64,000 bases of DNA, from NCBI GenBank assembly GCA_036872755.1, contig JAVHNS010000013.1, positions 186,001-250,000 on the forward strand, given 5' to 3'. The position numbers and the translations under genes were made by a program. Positions within the stretch are counted from its first letter, which is position 1. Every line of letters begins with the position of its first letter. The DNA comes from Orbilia blumenaviensis (lineage: Eukaryota > Ascomycota > Orbiliomycetes > Orbiliales > Orbiliaceae). The notes beneath the pieces are model-generated. The model saw only the letters and a program-made list of their open reading frames with translations. It was not told the DNA's origin and did not search any database. Positions 23,026 through 33,412 of the stretch are shown here, one piece after another.

Positions 23026-24557
23026 TTTTAAGCTTGCGGCTGATAACAATACCCTACTGTGGCACGTAATATCCGGGGCTTGTCAGTAGTGGGATCCTGG
23101 CATTCGCTTGTATAGGTATGAGAGGTGCTGAGGATTGTGGAATATACTTATAGCTGAAGGCCCTCGCTCAGGAAGATTGAAAGAGTTATATAGAGCTTTC
23201 ACCAACTATAACTTTTTGTTTCCGTTTCGTGGATCCGAGGCAGCTTTGTTTTGGTGGAAGGGATGGTACTAGCTATAACTGGGAGCTTCCAAACGAGCGA
23301 CGTGCATGTAGGAAAGCACGTTTTATAAGTTAATCTGGCGGCTAGATTTGTGGTAAGACTATATTTCGGTCCTACACGTATGGGACATCGGGACTTGCCA
23401 GAGGTCAGAATGCGACTACACCAGCAACAAAGAGATCTCTGAAAGCTGTCCTGCATACAGCTTTACCAGAGCAGCGCAGATGAATCCATAAAAAAAAAAA
23501 TCAAGCCCTGGATGCAATGCATGACAGCTCACACCAGAAATAGAGTTCACAAAATTTTCTCTCGAACGAGTTATATGCCTAGGTACGTACGTAGGTAATG
23601 TCATTATTGCATGGCTGTCTGATCCCCAGTGTAATGCGGGTGCCAGGCCTTTCGTGGTGCATGCATAAGCATCAACAGCCGTATATATGTAGTATGCGCA
23701 TGCAAATATCTCCCAGTAGATATGTAAGTACTTACAACAACTGGTACCGAAAACCCAGCCCAAGAACACAACACCAATTTAAACATTCTCTCGGATATCT
23801 TACTCCGTTAATATTTACGTACTACTACGTATCGATAGTCAAGTTACCGCCATTGTTTCGGGCTTCAATGGTAAGCCCATTCAATACCTCGGCCTCCCTA
23901 AGACCCAAAACATATGAACTTCACGCAGGCTGAATAACTGAAACTACGGCTCGGTACCCTAGATCCATAGGAACGAATTCAGCTTGATAGAATAACCTTG
24001 CAAGTTAGACGCGAAGCCACGTGGGGCCGTGTGGAACTCGCGGGCGCCACGTAGACTGCCGATCTACGATGATAATATCAATCCAACAGTTTGATCACGC
24101 CAGATAATAAATTGGGGAGGTTGGTTTGGATCCTGGAATTACCCCGCTGCTGCATGCAGAAGGGGCAAAAGCCACGGCAACTACTGGTGAAGCTCATCTA
24201 ACAAGAGATAGTTTTGACACCTAGCTAACGGCATCTTACTGTCAGGTTGATTAACAGCTGTTACAGCACATACATATGCACATGAGATTTTCGTGCGGGT
24301 TACATATAATGGTAGGTCATGTTATGATAATCATGCGTTCCAGGAACCCTAAAACTAGAGGGTTCGATTGATTAATTATGGAGTAAGGTATTATGATCAT
24401 CGAGGGACTCGAGGTTCGAACTTATGAATTTATATATCGTCTACAACAGAGCCCAGCTGGGGTTTTTGAGTGCTCCTAGGACTGTAGAGCGCCGATTGTA
24501 CCGAACTCTTCTGAGATCGCGGAATTCAATTCGATTTCGACTATGTTCACGGTACAA
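23026..24557. other. Intergenic region inside the small-membrane-gene array
   Basis: AT-rich with many stops. Short open frames on both strands have no membrane or coding character that I trust. Simple TA-rich patches occur. No gene is called. Confidence 0.4.
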
Positions 24558-25606
24558 TTATCGGCCATGATGCATATTTGAATACTCATCGGGCTGGTAA
24601 TATCGCCTAGGGGCACGGGGCTGTGCCTGTCGTTCCTCGTTTTCGTATGGTTGATGGGTCTGTCCCGCTAAACTCATACCCCCTCGTACGAATACTGGTG
24701 ACCATTCGCCTGAACTTGGTCCATTGGCCTCTGCTTCATCATTTATATCGAATGATTCCGGCTCAGGTATACCAGGCACCGCTTGCTCCACAATATGAGA
24801 TTTCATCATCCCTGAGCCGCTAGTGTCTAAGCCTTCTTTAATATTAACTACCTTGGTCTTACAGTCGTTAGCCACTAATACTCAACTCGCATCGATGGTA
24901 TGTCTCTGTAGCTCATACCTGGAAAAAACTTCGAATCCATAAAATAAAAGATTGCAAATACACTGCTCCCGCGTACACCATCAGGAAGGAAAAAACGTCC
25001 ATTGCCCTTGTGTCGAAATCCTTAAACCTATATTCTAGATTACGAAATGCCGTAGTCGCAGATTTAGCCGATATTCCAGTTTAAGTAAGAAGTAACGACC
25101 AATGGCATTATTTTTCTAGGATGCCAAATATCGGTATATAAGGGATATCCATACCATTATAGTTCTCGAGTTTCTCCCTAAATACCAATCTTAGTGGCCA
25201 TGGTGGAAGATAGTTTTCTTTATGCTCTCGATCAATCTCATAGTATGTCTTGTTTCGAACATCCCGGCATCCAGGGTCTCGATCACGCTGATATACATTA
25301 TTTCATGGTCAGCGTTTTACTTAGACTCAAGAACCCAAATGACAATATTAAACAATCAAAACATAAACCCCGGTCCAGAGACGGGAAATTGCTTTGTACG
25401 TTGCCCTGGGCTCTTCAAGCTTGCAAGCTTACCTCTGGACTTGAGCAAAACTTCATTAACTCCATTTCTCTGGACTTGGCTAGTTCGACCTCGAGGTAAT
25501 GTGCATAGGCCTTTTGGTGTTGGATTTGGTTGAGATATATAGCTGAACCACCCAGGCAGATCTTCCAAAGCCCTAGCAACATCCAACAAACGGAGCGTAT
25601 TTTCAT
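24558..25606 (-). CDS. Small unrecognised membrane protein B (array member)
   Basis: Four exons: 25606-25433, 25287-25155, 25034-24919 and 24857-24558. All junctions are GT-AG, phases agree throughout, and a CTAAC branch site precedes the last acceptor, giving 240 residues. The joining of four small exons with no stop is strong evidence that the gene is real. Exon 1 has a hydrophobic start (CWMLLGLWKICLGGSAIYL) and a charged helix YLEVELAKSREMELMKFC. Exon 2 is polar with YYEIDREHKENYLPPWP. Exon 3 carries a membrane segment (FLMVYAGAVYLQSFILWI). Exon 4 is a disordered polar tail of about 100 residues. I find no known domain. The ELAK helix and layout match gene A. Confidence 0.65.
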
Positions 25607-26010
25607 GATAGAAAGAGTAGAAACCTCCGAGCCCTTAGAGCTTCGTTGTCTACTAACTAGATATTATTGTTTTCGACTCTAGTTCGGAGCCCCGGAACAA
25701 ATTTAGGATGAACTTTCGAGAAGGATTATACCACGCCAGGCTCTATTTAAACGATTGCAAGAGTTCGCTTTTCACGGAGGAAACATCTTCCGGTTATATA
25801 ATACAACATAAACTTGTCTCGTAGACCAGACGCGTGGTAATGTAAACCAACTAGGTTTTTGAATTATATTGAGTATACAGCGCTTTGGCGTGACCAACGA
25901 GACCGCCAGAAACCTCAAAAAGCAGGCACGATATATTCAAGCAGTGGTGACCCATACTGTACAGCTCATATATACATAGCTGGTGGGGCAGAAGCAACTT
26001 ATCTGCATAT
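25607..26010. other. Intergenic region, no gene seen
   Basis: Upstream flank of gene B. AT-rich, with no supported coding frames. Confidence 0.4.
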
Positions 26011-26319
26011 ATGCAGCTAAATTGCCTGACGAATATGGGCCTGACGCGCCAAGCGATGGCTTTATTGGGCTTTTGTGATTTTTTTGCTATGGTGTTGCAA
26101 TTGATGCAATCCTACCTGCAGACTAAACATGTCAAAAGTATCCAATTCTGGATAGTTTTTAGAATTTGCAGGTTTTCACAGGATCTAGTCAATAGAATAT
26201 TGGGGCAAATAAGTGAATGTTGTAAAATCGGGTGGTTGATTGTCTTGATCCCGGGCCGCCGTTTACCTAATTATTCTTTAATATACGTTCTGACTGCCTA
26301 TACTACCGAATATTATTAG
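26011..26319 (+). CDS. Small hypothetical ORF, Cys-rich hydrophobic
   Basis: A 102-codon ATG-started frame in the middle of the array, on the opposite strand. It is rich in hydrophobic residues and Cys (for example QISECCKIGWLIVLIPG). I see no signal peptide, domain or paralogue. It could be chance, since the region is AT-rich and not otherwise coding; listed only because it is a full ATG-to-stop frame with membrane-like segments. Confidence 0.2.
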   Translation: MQLNCLTNMGLTRQAMALLGFCDFFAMVLQLMQSYLQTKHVKSIQFWIVFRICRFSQDLVNRILGQISECCKIGWLIVLIPGRRLPNYSLIYVLTAYTTEYY

Positions 26320-26985
26320 GTGAGTGCTACGTGTACCGTTTTAGTATGCATATATACAGTATAACTAAACATAGGGTCTTCCAGAAAGCTATCTAGGTAT
26401 GTGCTCAGCTAAGAATAAGGTTTAACTAGGTTGGGACGTCCGGACCCTGTAAACAAGTCCATACAAAAAGTCCTTTAAAGTAATAGTAATAGGTTTAAAT
26501 TAATATTGCAGTAAGGTATCAGATTAACAAGTATTCCAATAACATTATGGCCGGGTACCAGGCTACATCCTGAAAAGTATTCGTGTGTATGTTAAAAAGC
26601 GCTTAGTTCGTTATGTTGGATGCACGGGCTTATGTAACACACATCTTGTTCACGAGACACGATTTATAAGTAAAACGATCTTAATTTATAACAGTAATCG
26701 CACTTGTACCTTAGTACACACAGAGTCTACTTGTCACTAACTAGCGTCAACCGTATCTTGGGTAGAACTTTGTGAAACAGAGCGCGCTAGCTTTGCGCAG
26801 GGTTATAGTAGCCACAGAAATCCACCAATGTATTGCGCGGGTGTACCCATATATCCCGCCTCGCCAGAATTCACCCCAACTCGACACTCGATACTGACCT
26901 TTATATCCGAATCCCTATAGCTACAGGTCTAAGGCCCTGTATATTCCTTTTAATACATTTGGACTAGGATTATTCATAGTTCTTT
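26320..26985. other. Intergenic region, no gene seen
   Basis: AT-rich spacer with abundant stops and TA dinucleotides. No supported features. Confidence 0.4.
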
Positions 26986-27320
26986 TATCAAAAACTGCCG
27001 AAATTATGAACCTGAGATTTTGAATCAAAATACATCTCGAAAAATACTATATTTTTAACCGTACTCCGACACAAAAGAGAGCTAGTTATAGATAGACACA
27101 ATGCGATACCTGCTGCAAATCCCACAATAATAAAAAGAAACATAAACCCACATATCTGTCGTAACACCAAAATACGTATACAGGTATTCGCTAGGAGTAA
27201 GCGATATCGTCCAGCAATTCTTCTGCAGATCTGATGTTTTCTTCCAGCAAGTTGATCACCAGGACTCTTGAATCAGAAGTGTTTGTCAGGGTTATTAACA
27301 GCGCTATAGCTGCTGCTTGG
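26985..27320 (-). pseudogene. Possible membrane-segment remnant or unresolved exons downstream of gene C
   Basis: Two unlinked minus-strand open stretches. One (about 27318-27191) reads as a hydrophobic-to-acidic helix ending NLLEENIRSAEELLDDIAYS then stop. The other (27170-26988) encodes a membrane-like segment (FMFLFIIVGFAAGIALCLSI) and a short tail. Neither has an ATG, and I could not splice them into gene C, whose stop is at 27332. They may be a decayed fourth member of the array or alternative 3' exons of gene C. Confidence 0.3.
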
Positions 27321-27331
27321 GCGTTAATAGG

Positions 27332-28002
27332 TTAAAAGGAGGCAGAATGGCGTCGCTGAATCCTCCCCGGACCCGGAGTTGGCTCCACCGGGAACACCCG
27401 AATCGGGTTTTCCGAAGGTGTAGTGGAAGAGCCCGCTTCCCTGTGCACACGTTTCCCAATTGCCCACAAGAGTGAGAGTATATTTAAGATAAGACTGAAG
27501 ATTCCGACCGCAATAAGGAATGTTGGAACAAGTACGGCGATCCGGCCGAAGCGCACGAGTTCCTTCCCGAAAACTAGCAGTTCTTGACATGCCTCGCTAT
27601 CCTGGATATTCTAGATCCAGTAACCACCAGTTAGCTTATCCTAGTGCCCCCGAACCCGCGAAAAGCATTTAAAGTATATATCCGGGATGAGATAGTTCTT
27701 ACCTTGGCTTGCATACACGCCCACCATACCCCCACTCTTTCAGCCCTCTGGCCCCATAATCTTTCCACTTCCTTGTTTACACGAGGATATATTGGACCTG
27801 CCAATGAAAGCACAGCTGATAGTTTCCAGGCTGCTGACGATATCGTTGATTTCCGGAGTCCGCCTAAGGGCTTGATACCCATGTTATAAATCGTTAGTAC
27901 GGACTAATTCGCTTCTATGTCTACATGTACAGGTGTGGAGACACTAACGCTGTTCGAGCATTGCGACGCTATTGCTGGGCTGGATACTGTTGTTGTAGGC
28001 AT
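27332..28002 (-). CDS. Small unrecognised membrane protein C (array member)
   Basis: Three exons: 28002-27949, 27870-27703 and 27610-27332. All are in phase with GT-AG introns, and the first intron has a perfect TACTAAC branch site 20-odd bases before its acceptor. The product is 166 residues. Exon 2 has AWKLSAVLSLAGPIYPRVN and a charged segment ending VWWACMQAK. Exon 3 begins with an acidic helix (DSEACQELLVFGKELV), then a clear membrane span (IAVLVPTFLIAVGIFSLIL) followed by a Pro/Ser/Arg-rich tail. The exon plan (helical exon with a late Cys, phase-0 donor, membrane exon, polar tail) resembles genes A and B, although sequence similarity is weak. No known domain recognised. Confidence 0.6.
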
Positions 28003-30344
28003 TTTAACTGTGGGTTTTGCTTATTAACGATATAAGTATCTTAGGAAGGCTATATCCTAGAGCTTGAGGCCTTGAGGCGGTAGACGTTCGATCATTTATA
28101 CAATTAATTCACTGTCGGCAACTTGGAATATAGACTCTCGATCTCGACGGTGGGGGCCGGATCTTGGGAGTGAGAACACCAAACCCAATGCATGACAACT
28201 CATGGGTGCCCTTTGCGTGGTCCAGAGATCGTAATTGTCGCCAGCTGCGCGGACCTGCAAGTTTGGGCATTTATAGGACATTCGGTGTTGGCAGAACTGT
28301 GCCTGCACGCCTATATGGTACAAAACAGTTTGCACGGTATCGATAGCGAATGACCGACTTGCGAACATTACGTTGTTGTCTTATAATGGTACAATTGTCT
28401 ACCCAAGTTTTTTATTTAAAGGTACCCCGTAAATGTGGAGTAATAGCAACAATTGAACAATCGGCCCTCATATAATCAGAAGTCAAACCCGTGGGACACA
28501 TGTTATGTCAACGCCAAATCCCAGAACGGTAATGCATTGATCGATAAAGATCGCGGCCAAGTCGAGTGGGTTTCTTGGTGAACAAATACTGGCGCGGCGC
28601 CATCATATGGGCAAAAGGAATCGCCGAGATGTCGCGGAGCAGCAAAAAAAAAGTATCTGAATGGCGACTGGAAAGAAGAATTCGGGATCCAGTCGCATAA
28701 CATGTTTCCGAGTCAGATAAGGGTCAACTCGTAGCGACTTGTCGATAAAAATGTCAAAAACCCACAGCCTTAGGCATGTTGCACTTTTACCCGATCTTGG
28801 GGATGGGTAGTCCCGCTCAAGCACATGTTCAACCATGCAGCTCAAATTCTTAACCGTGCATTGCCACGTAGACTCTGAACTTCGATATTCGAATATATAG
28901 TCGAATAGAAAATCATCCTTCTCTGTACATGTATGTACTTTTGCCTAACGGTTTCCTGTCACGTCATGGACAGGTCCATGTTTTGTCAGAAGACGGAAGA
29001 TTCACAGTACAGACACGCGCCATTACCAAAATTAAATTGTGGGGTTGAACTTCGGTGTCAACATGGGGTGGGAGTTCAATTGAGTCTTCATTCCGTCTAT
29101 ATGCAAGAAAAAAACTTATTTTCGAGGAATATTCATGAATTCACCGATCATTGATATTCAGCTTTGATATCGATATCCCGGAATTAGAAGCGGTGTTAGC
29201 GCTGCGGAATTACAGGATCTTTCGTAAAAGCTAATGCCATGGAATCCGAGGCTAGGTTGAAGATGGTTAGCGAAAGAGGGGTGGACTCGTGCGAGAGAAT
29301 GTGCAAGCCAAACCCCGCCAAAGTCGAGCTTATCCTAAAAGGGTTTACAGTATCAAACAGCCCACGCTACCAGGGTTCGGACGAACTGTGCCACAGGCCG
29401 CACGGGTGGTGATCTTGGTCCCCCACTCACTAATCTTTGATAGGAAAATATTATAGCCATCACAACTTAACCAGGCCTGGTCAATATGATATCTTCAATC
29501 TTCTGATCGCTTGTGGTCTTGGGGATTCCGGTTCCGTGAATGGACTTCAAAGCTCAATCCCTCACGGATCACACGCCCAGACTCGATGGGCAGAAGGGGT
29601 TTGTAACCTATAACCATATATAGATACGGATCGAGTATTCAGACATACAAGCACGGTGATTTGATTCCGTAGAGGGCTTTGTAGCTTCCCTCATTGCTTA
29701 AGCTTCTTATTTCAGGAGCACTCGAGTACAAGGTTATATTATAAACGGCATTATAATTTGGTTCTTAGGGCAAATCCTTTTGATCAAGGTTTTCAATTTA
29801 CCAAAAGACATTATAATATGGTTAAACAAGAAATATGTATGCTGATGACAGGGGATTAATCAATATTGTTTCCCAGAAACAGATATGCATAACGCCGCGC
29901 CACAAAGACGGTCACGTAACCACTCAACGTGGTTGAGTCCCCAAACCCCTAGCTGGGCGCGGCGCTGTGGTGGAGATAAACGGTGAAAGCCTGCAAAAAT
30001 TTCCCGATACGACCGATTCGGTGAACGAGAGTAACCGAGAGCGAGCAAAAGGCCTCCATATCCTCTGCAGAGTTGAAAAGTATAAATGCATGCGATCAAG
30101 CTTCCATTGATGTTAAATTACATTATCAGTTACTCATTCAATTCACCATTACACAACATCAAATCAATCGCTCAAGATAAATATTTCTTTTCTTTCTACC
30201 TATCTTTTCAACCCCAAACGAGTGTCGCACAGATAGAACATCGAGTTCAACAGACATCACGTTGCCACAGCAGAACCTCAACACATCAAAGTTACACCAG
30301 CTAGAAATACAACAGCCCCAACACATCTACTCCACTATATCATA
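28003..30344. other. Intergenic region, no gene seen; SDR leader at right end
   Basis: A 2.3-kb spacer with no coding frame I trust. The final 200 bases before the SDR ATG are C/A-rich (cacatcaa, aacacatc), typical of a fungal 5' leader. Confidence 0.5.
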
Positions 30345-31364
30345 ATGGCGACTCAGACAGGGAAAATGGGAGTCGGTCGCTTTTTAAAGGAACAAAAACT
30401 GAACCTCATTGTCCCATCCACGCCTCTTGACGGTAAAACCGTTCTCATCACGGGCGCCAACACAGGTGTTGGCCTCGAAGCCGCCCGACACTGTGTCCGC
30501 CTCAACGCCGACCACCTTATTATCGCTGTGCGTTCCATATCTAAAGGTGAAGCCGCCAAAACCGACATCCTACAGTCCAATCCAGGAAGCAAAACCACTG
30601 TATCCCTATACTCCGTCGATTATTCAAGCTTCGCGTCGGTGAAAGCATTTGCCGACAAAATCAACGCCGAAATACCAAAGCTCGACATTGTAATCCTAAA
30701 TGCAGGGATCAATGCTATGGAGTGGGTAGTAACCAAGGACGGCTGGGAGCAAACATTGCAAGTTAATGTTTTATCCACGGCATATCTATCTTTGTTATTG
30801 TTACCTAAGATCAGACAGAGCTATGACAGCGCGTCAACGTTAATGCCGTCCCTGGTCATCGTAACAAGCGATACACATTATTGGGCAAGCTTCAAGCAAA
30901 GGAAGATGGCAGGGGAGAAGCTAGGGATTCTGAAGGCGATGAACGATGAGAAGCAAACAAATGTCGGAATGGATAAATATATGGTTACAAAGCTACTGGA
31001 AGTTTACTTCGTCCGGGAGCTTGCAAAATGGGTGGATAGGAATTATAGAGGCGAAGTCGTGGTTACCTGTGTCAACCCCGGTTTGTGCCATAGCGAGTTG
31101 ATAAGGGAATCGGGCCTGGCAAAATTGATTGGTGGGGCATTCAAGTGGATGTTCGCTAGGACTGCAGAAGAAGGAAGCAGAAACTATCTATGGGCTGCGA
31201 CAGCGGGAAGAGAGGCCCATGGACAGTACGTTGGCAGTTGTGAGGTACAGAGGGCGGCCGATATAGTGACCAGCGAGGAGGGTCAGAAGCTGGGAACCAA
31301 GGTCTTTCAGGAAATTGGAGAAGTCCTGATCGAACTAGATGCTTCTGTCAAAGGCTTTTTCTGA
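30345..31364 (+). CDS. Short-chain dehydrogenase/reductase (retinol-dehydrogenase-like)
   Basis: Single exon of 339 residues. It has the Rossmann cofactor motif TGANTGVG (about residue 37-44), the structural NAG motif (ILNAGIN), the catalytic Ser in VIVTSDTHYW, and the YMVTK (YxxxK) active-site pair. The CVNPGLCHSEL segment after it is typical of this family. AVRS after the second strand, with Arg at the position that contacts the adenosine phosphate, suggests NADP(H) preference. The substrate is unknown; fungal relatives act on ketones, alcohols or polyketide intermediates. The N-terminus has no signal peptide. It is tail to tail with the zinc-finger gene, and no biosynthetic cluster is apparent around it. 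Confidence 0.88.
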   Translation: MATQTGKMGVGRFLKEQKLNLIVPSTPLDGKTVLITGANTGVGLEAARHCVRLNADHLIIAVRSISKGEAAKTDILQSNPGSKTTVSLYSVDYSSFASVKAFADKINAEIPKLDIVILNAGINAMEWVVTKDGWEQTLQVNVLSTAYLSLLLLPKIRQSYDSASTLMPSLVIVTSDTHYWASFKQRKMAGEKLGILKAMNDEKQTNVGMDKYMVTKLLEVYFVRELAKWVDRNYRGEVVVTCVNPGLCHSELIRESGLAKLIGGAFKWMFARTAEEGSRNYLWAATAGREAHGQYVGSCEVQRAADIVTSEEGQKLGTKVFQEIGEVLIELDASVKGFF

Positions 31365-31921
31365 ATTAACTTAACATAGGTGATATTTAAATACATTTCC
31401 TTAATATTAATCCGTCACATCCTTGCGTTTGACTTCTACAGCTTGCTATCCCCTTTGCAGTTTGGTTTAATATAACAATAATAGTCTGAATCTCGGTATT
31501 GTTTAGAGACGGCGTTTAGTTGGTTGGTTCCTTTAGTCATAGTTTGTATCTAAATGGTTCTTTAAATATATCTTTATTATTCTTCCTTATATTTTAAACC
31601 AGCAAAAAAGAAATATAAGATGTAATATATATGTACAGTGAAAGGAAAAACGACAGAAACATACTCCATTACGGGAGGAGAGACCAGCTAGGAACTATTG
31701 GAATAAAATATCGAGCCGCAAAAATTAACGCCCGTTCCGCAAACTCCAATACGATGTAAGAATAATACAGAAACCCCAAAGATAGTAAAACTATGCAACA
31801 TGCTCCTTGAAGTGGGAGAGAAAACTACAATACGGTGTTGAATCTAACGGTCGTTTTTAGGTATTCGTCGACTTCGTGGTATCGTCTCATGCCAAAGTAA
31901 ACATGCCAACTAAACAACAAT
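31365..31921. other. Convergent 3' intergenic region
   Basis: AT-rich spacer between the convergent SDR and zinc-finger genes. No features beyond likely 3' UTRs. Confidence 0.5.
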
Positions 31922-33412
31922 TTAGGAGGTATATAGATGTTCCGCCAATGCAGTCCTTTCCTTCCAGTCTCCCTGGAAGCTCTTGAGCCTAGCCCACTCT
32001 TTCCTGTGAACTCTCTTCATATGGGCTTTGAGATTATCGCTGCGGCCCTCATAGGATCGTGGGCATGCGGCAACTGGGCAGTGGAACATGTCTGGGCCGG
32101 TTGTTGTGCACTTTCGGGACTTGATGTGACGGGTGAGATTGGTCTTTTCAGTGAAATTTGCCTTACAGGTTTGGCAGGTATGATCCTTCTTGAGGCGGCG
32201 CTTTGGGGGTTGTGGAGATGGAGAAAGAGATGATGGTGAGCGCTTTTGTTGAGAATAGCTAATTGGCGATATGATCGATACTGATTGTGCTGATGGATAT
32301 GAGCAATGGAAGTTTTCCAATGCAGCATCAAAGGTATATTGCAGATTAGCTGGAACCATTGAAATCTGGGCGTATTCAGCGGCAGTCATGGAACCGTGAC
32401 CCGAATAACCGGAGTTATAGGTGAACGCGTCATCATCTAGGTAGGGGGGGTAGTTCGTTGGTATCATATTGGCCTTGAATCGCTCGGAAACTGCAGAATC
32501 AGCGATGCTGCTTCCGGTAAAGCTAGTTACCGATGGAGCTGTTCCTGCTGCCCGGCGACGGTCGCCAGTGAATACTGAAGACTGGGTTTGCGACTTGCTG
32601 ACAGTGGAATCAGCATCAGCCTCAAAGCGGATTTCGTTGAGATCTCCAACATCGATAGCGGTGGTATTATGATAGGCTTCGATTTCCCAGTTAGGGAAGA
32701 ACAGTTTGGTCGACTGTAAGCTTGGAAATTGTTCCGATTCAGACTGAATGGTTGTGTCAACGTGTCTCATAATGGTCTTTTGTTTGTTGAATCGAGTAAG
32801 ATGGTCGAAGTTTTCTTGTGCGGCTTTGTCCAAGTCGATATCTTCATTGAGTTCGTACTCATTTTGCCCGCCATTGACAATAGTTGCCGTCTCGCAGATA
32901 GTTGGTGGAGTCTGCCCATTTTTCGATGGTCTTGAAGTCTTCTGGCCAGATGTTTGCGACCTAGTTCCAGAATAGCTAGAACTATTGCGTGAACACAATT
33001 TCCAATTGATCAGGTCTGTACCAAGACCGGCAGTAATGGGAACTTCTTCGTTGGTGGGGTAGTAAGGTTGGTATTGGGCATTTCCCAAGATCAACCCCTG
33101 GGCGGATGATGTCTCCTTCTCCGCCGCAGTCTGCCTGCGAAGGTTGTCGTAGGATGCCGGAGTAGTGAAAGCGGCAATGTTTCCGCCGTCAAAATGATTG
33201 AAGGTTTCATAGGCCAAGTCCACCTCATTGTCGATGAATGTGCTTGATTCAGGAAAGTAGGAGGCGTTGAAGTATGAAGTCGATTGTTCCGTGGGGACAT
33301 CGCTGCGGGTATCCTTATGGCTGGCCATTTTGATAGGTAAACTGGGTGTTATCCTCTGCAACCTACAAGGCAGCGCCTGTCGTTGTTGTATTCTATCTTT
33401 ATCGATGAGCAT
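31922..33412 (-). CDS. C2H2-type zinc-finger transcription factor (factor 1)
   Basis: Single-exon frame of 496 residues. An internal ATG at 33328 would give 468. A long Ser/Thr-rich, probably disordered region precedes a basic patch PPKRRLKK (about 401-408), likely nuclear. Finger 1 is C-x2-C-x12-H-x5-C (CQTCK...HIKSRKC, about 413-435), so its last ligand is Cys. Finger 2 is C-x4-C-x13-H-x4-H (about 445-467). No other domain is recognised. Two C-terminal fingers after a disordered activation-like part is a common fungal regulator plan; targets are unknown. It closely matches the fingers of the second factor at 50365-51147. Confidence 0.85.
   Translation of the reverse strand: MLIDKDRIQQRQALPCRLQRITPSLPIKMASHKDTRSDVPTEQSTSYFNASYFPESSTFIDNEVDLAYETFNHFDGGNIAAFTTPASYDNLRRQTAAEKETSSAQGLILGNAQYQPYYPTNEEVPITAGLGTDLINWKLCSRNSSSYSGTRSQTSGQKTSRPSKNGQTPPTICETATIVNGGQNEYELNEDIDLDKAAQENFDHLTRFNKQKTIMRHVDTTIQSESEQFPSLQSTKLFFPNWEIEAYHNTTAIDVGDLNEIRFEADADSTVSKSQTQSSVFTGDRRRAAGTAPSVTSFTGSSIADSAVSERFKANMIPTNYPPYLDDDAFTYNSGYSGHGSMTAAEYAQISMVPANLQYTFDAALENFHCSYPSAQSVSIISPISYSQQKRSPSSLSPSPQPPKRRLKKDHTCQTCKANFTEKTNLTRHIKSRKCTTTGPDMFHCPVAACPRSYEGRSDNLKAHMKRVHRKEWARLKSFQGDWKERTALAEHLYTS

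Noticed and set aside
28096..28368. A 90-codon minus-strand frame upstream of gene C
   Set aside because: No ATG context, no membrane or domain pattern, and not spliceable to gene C.
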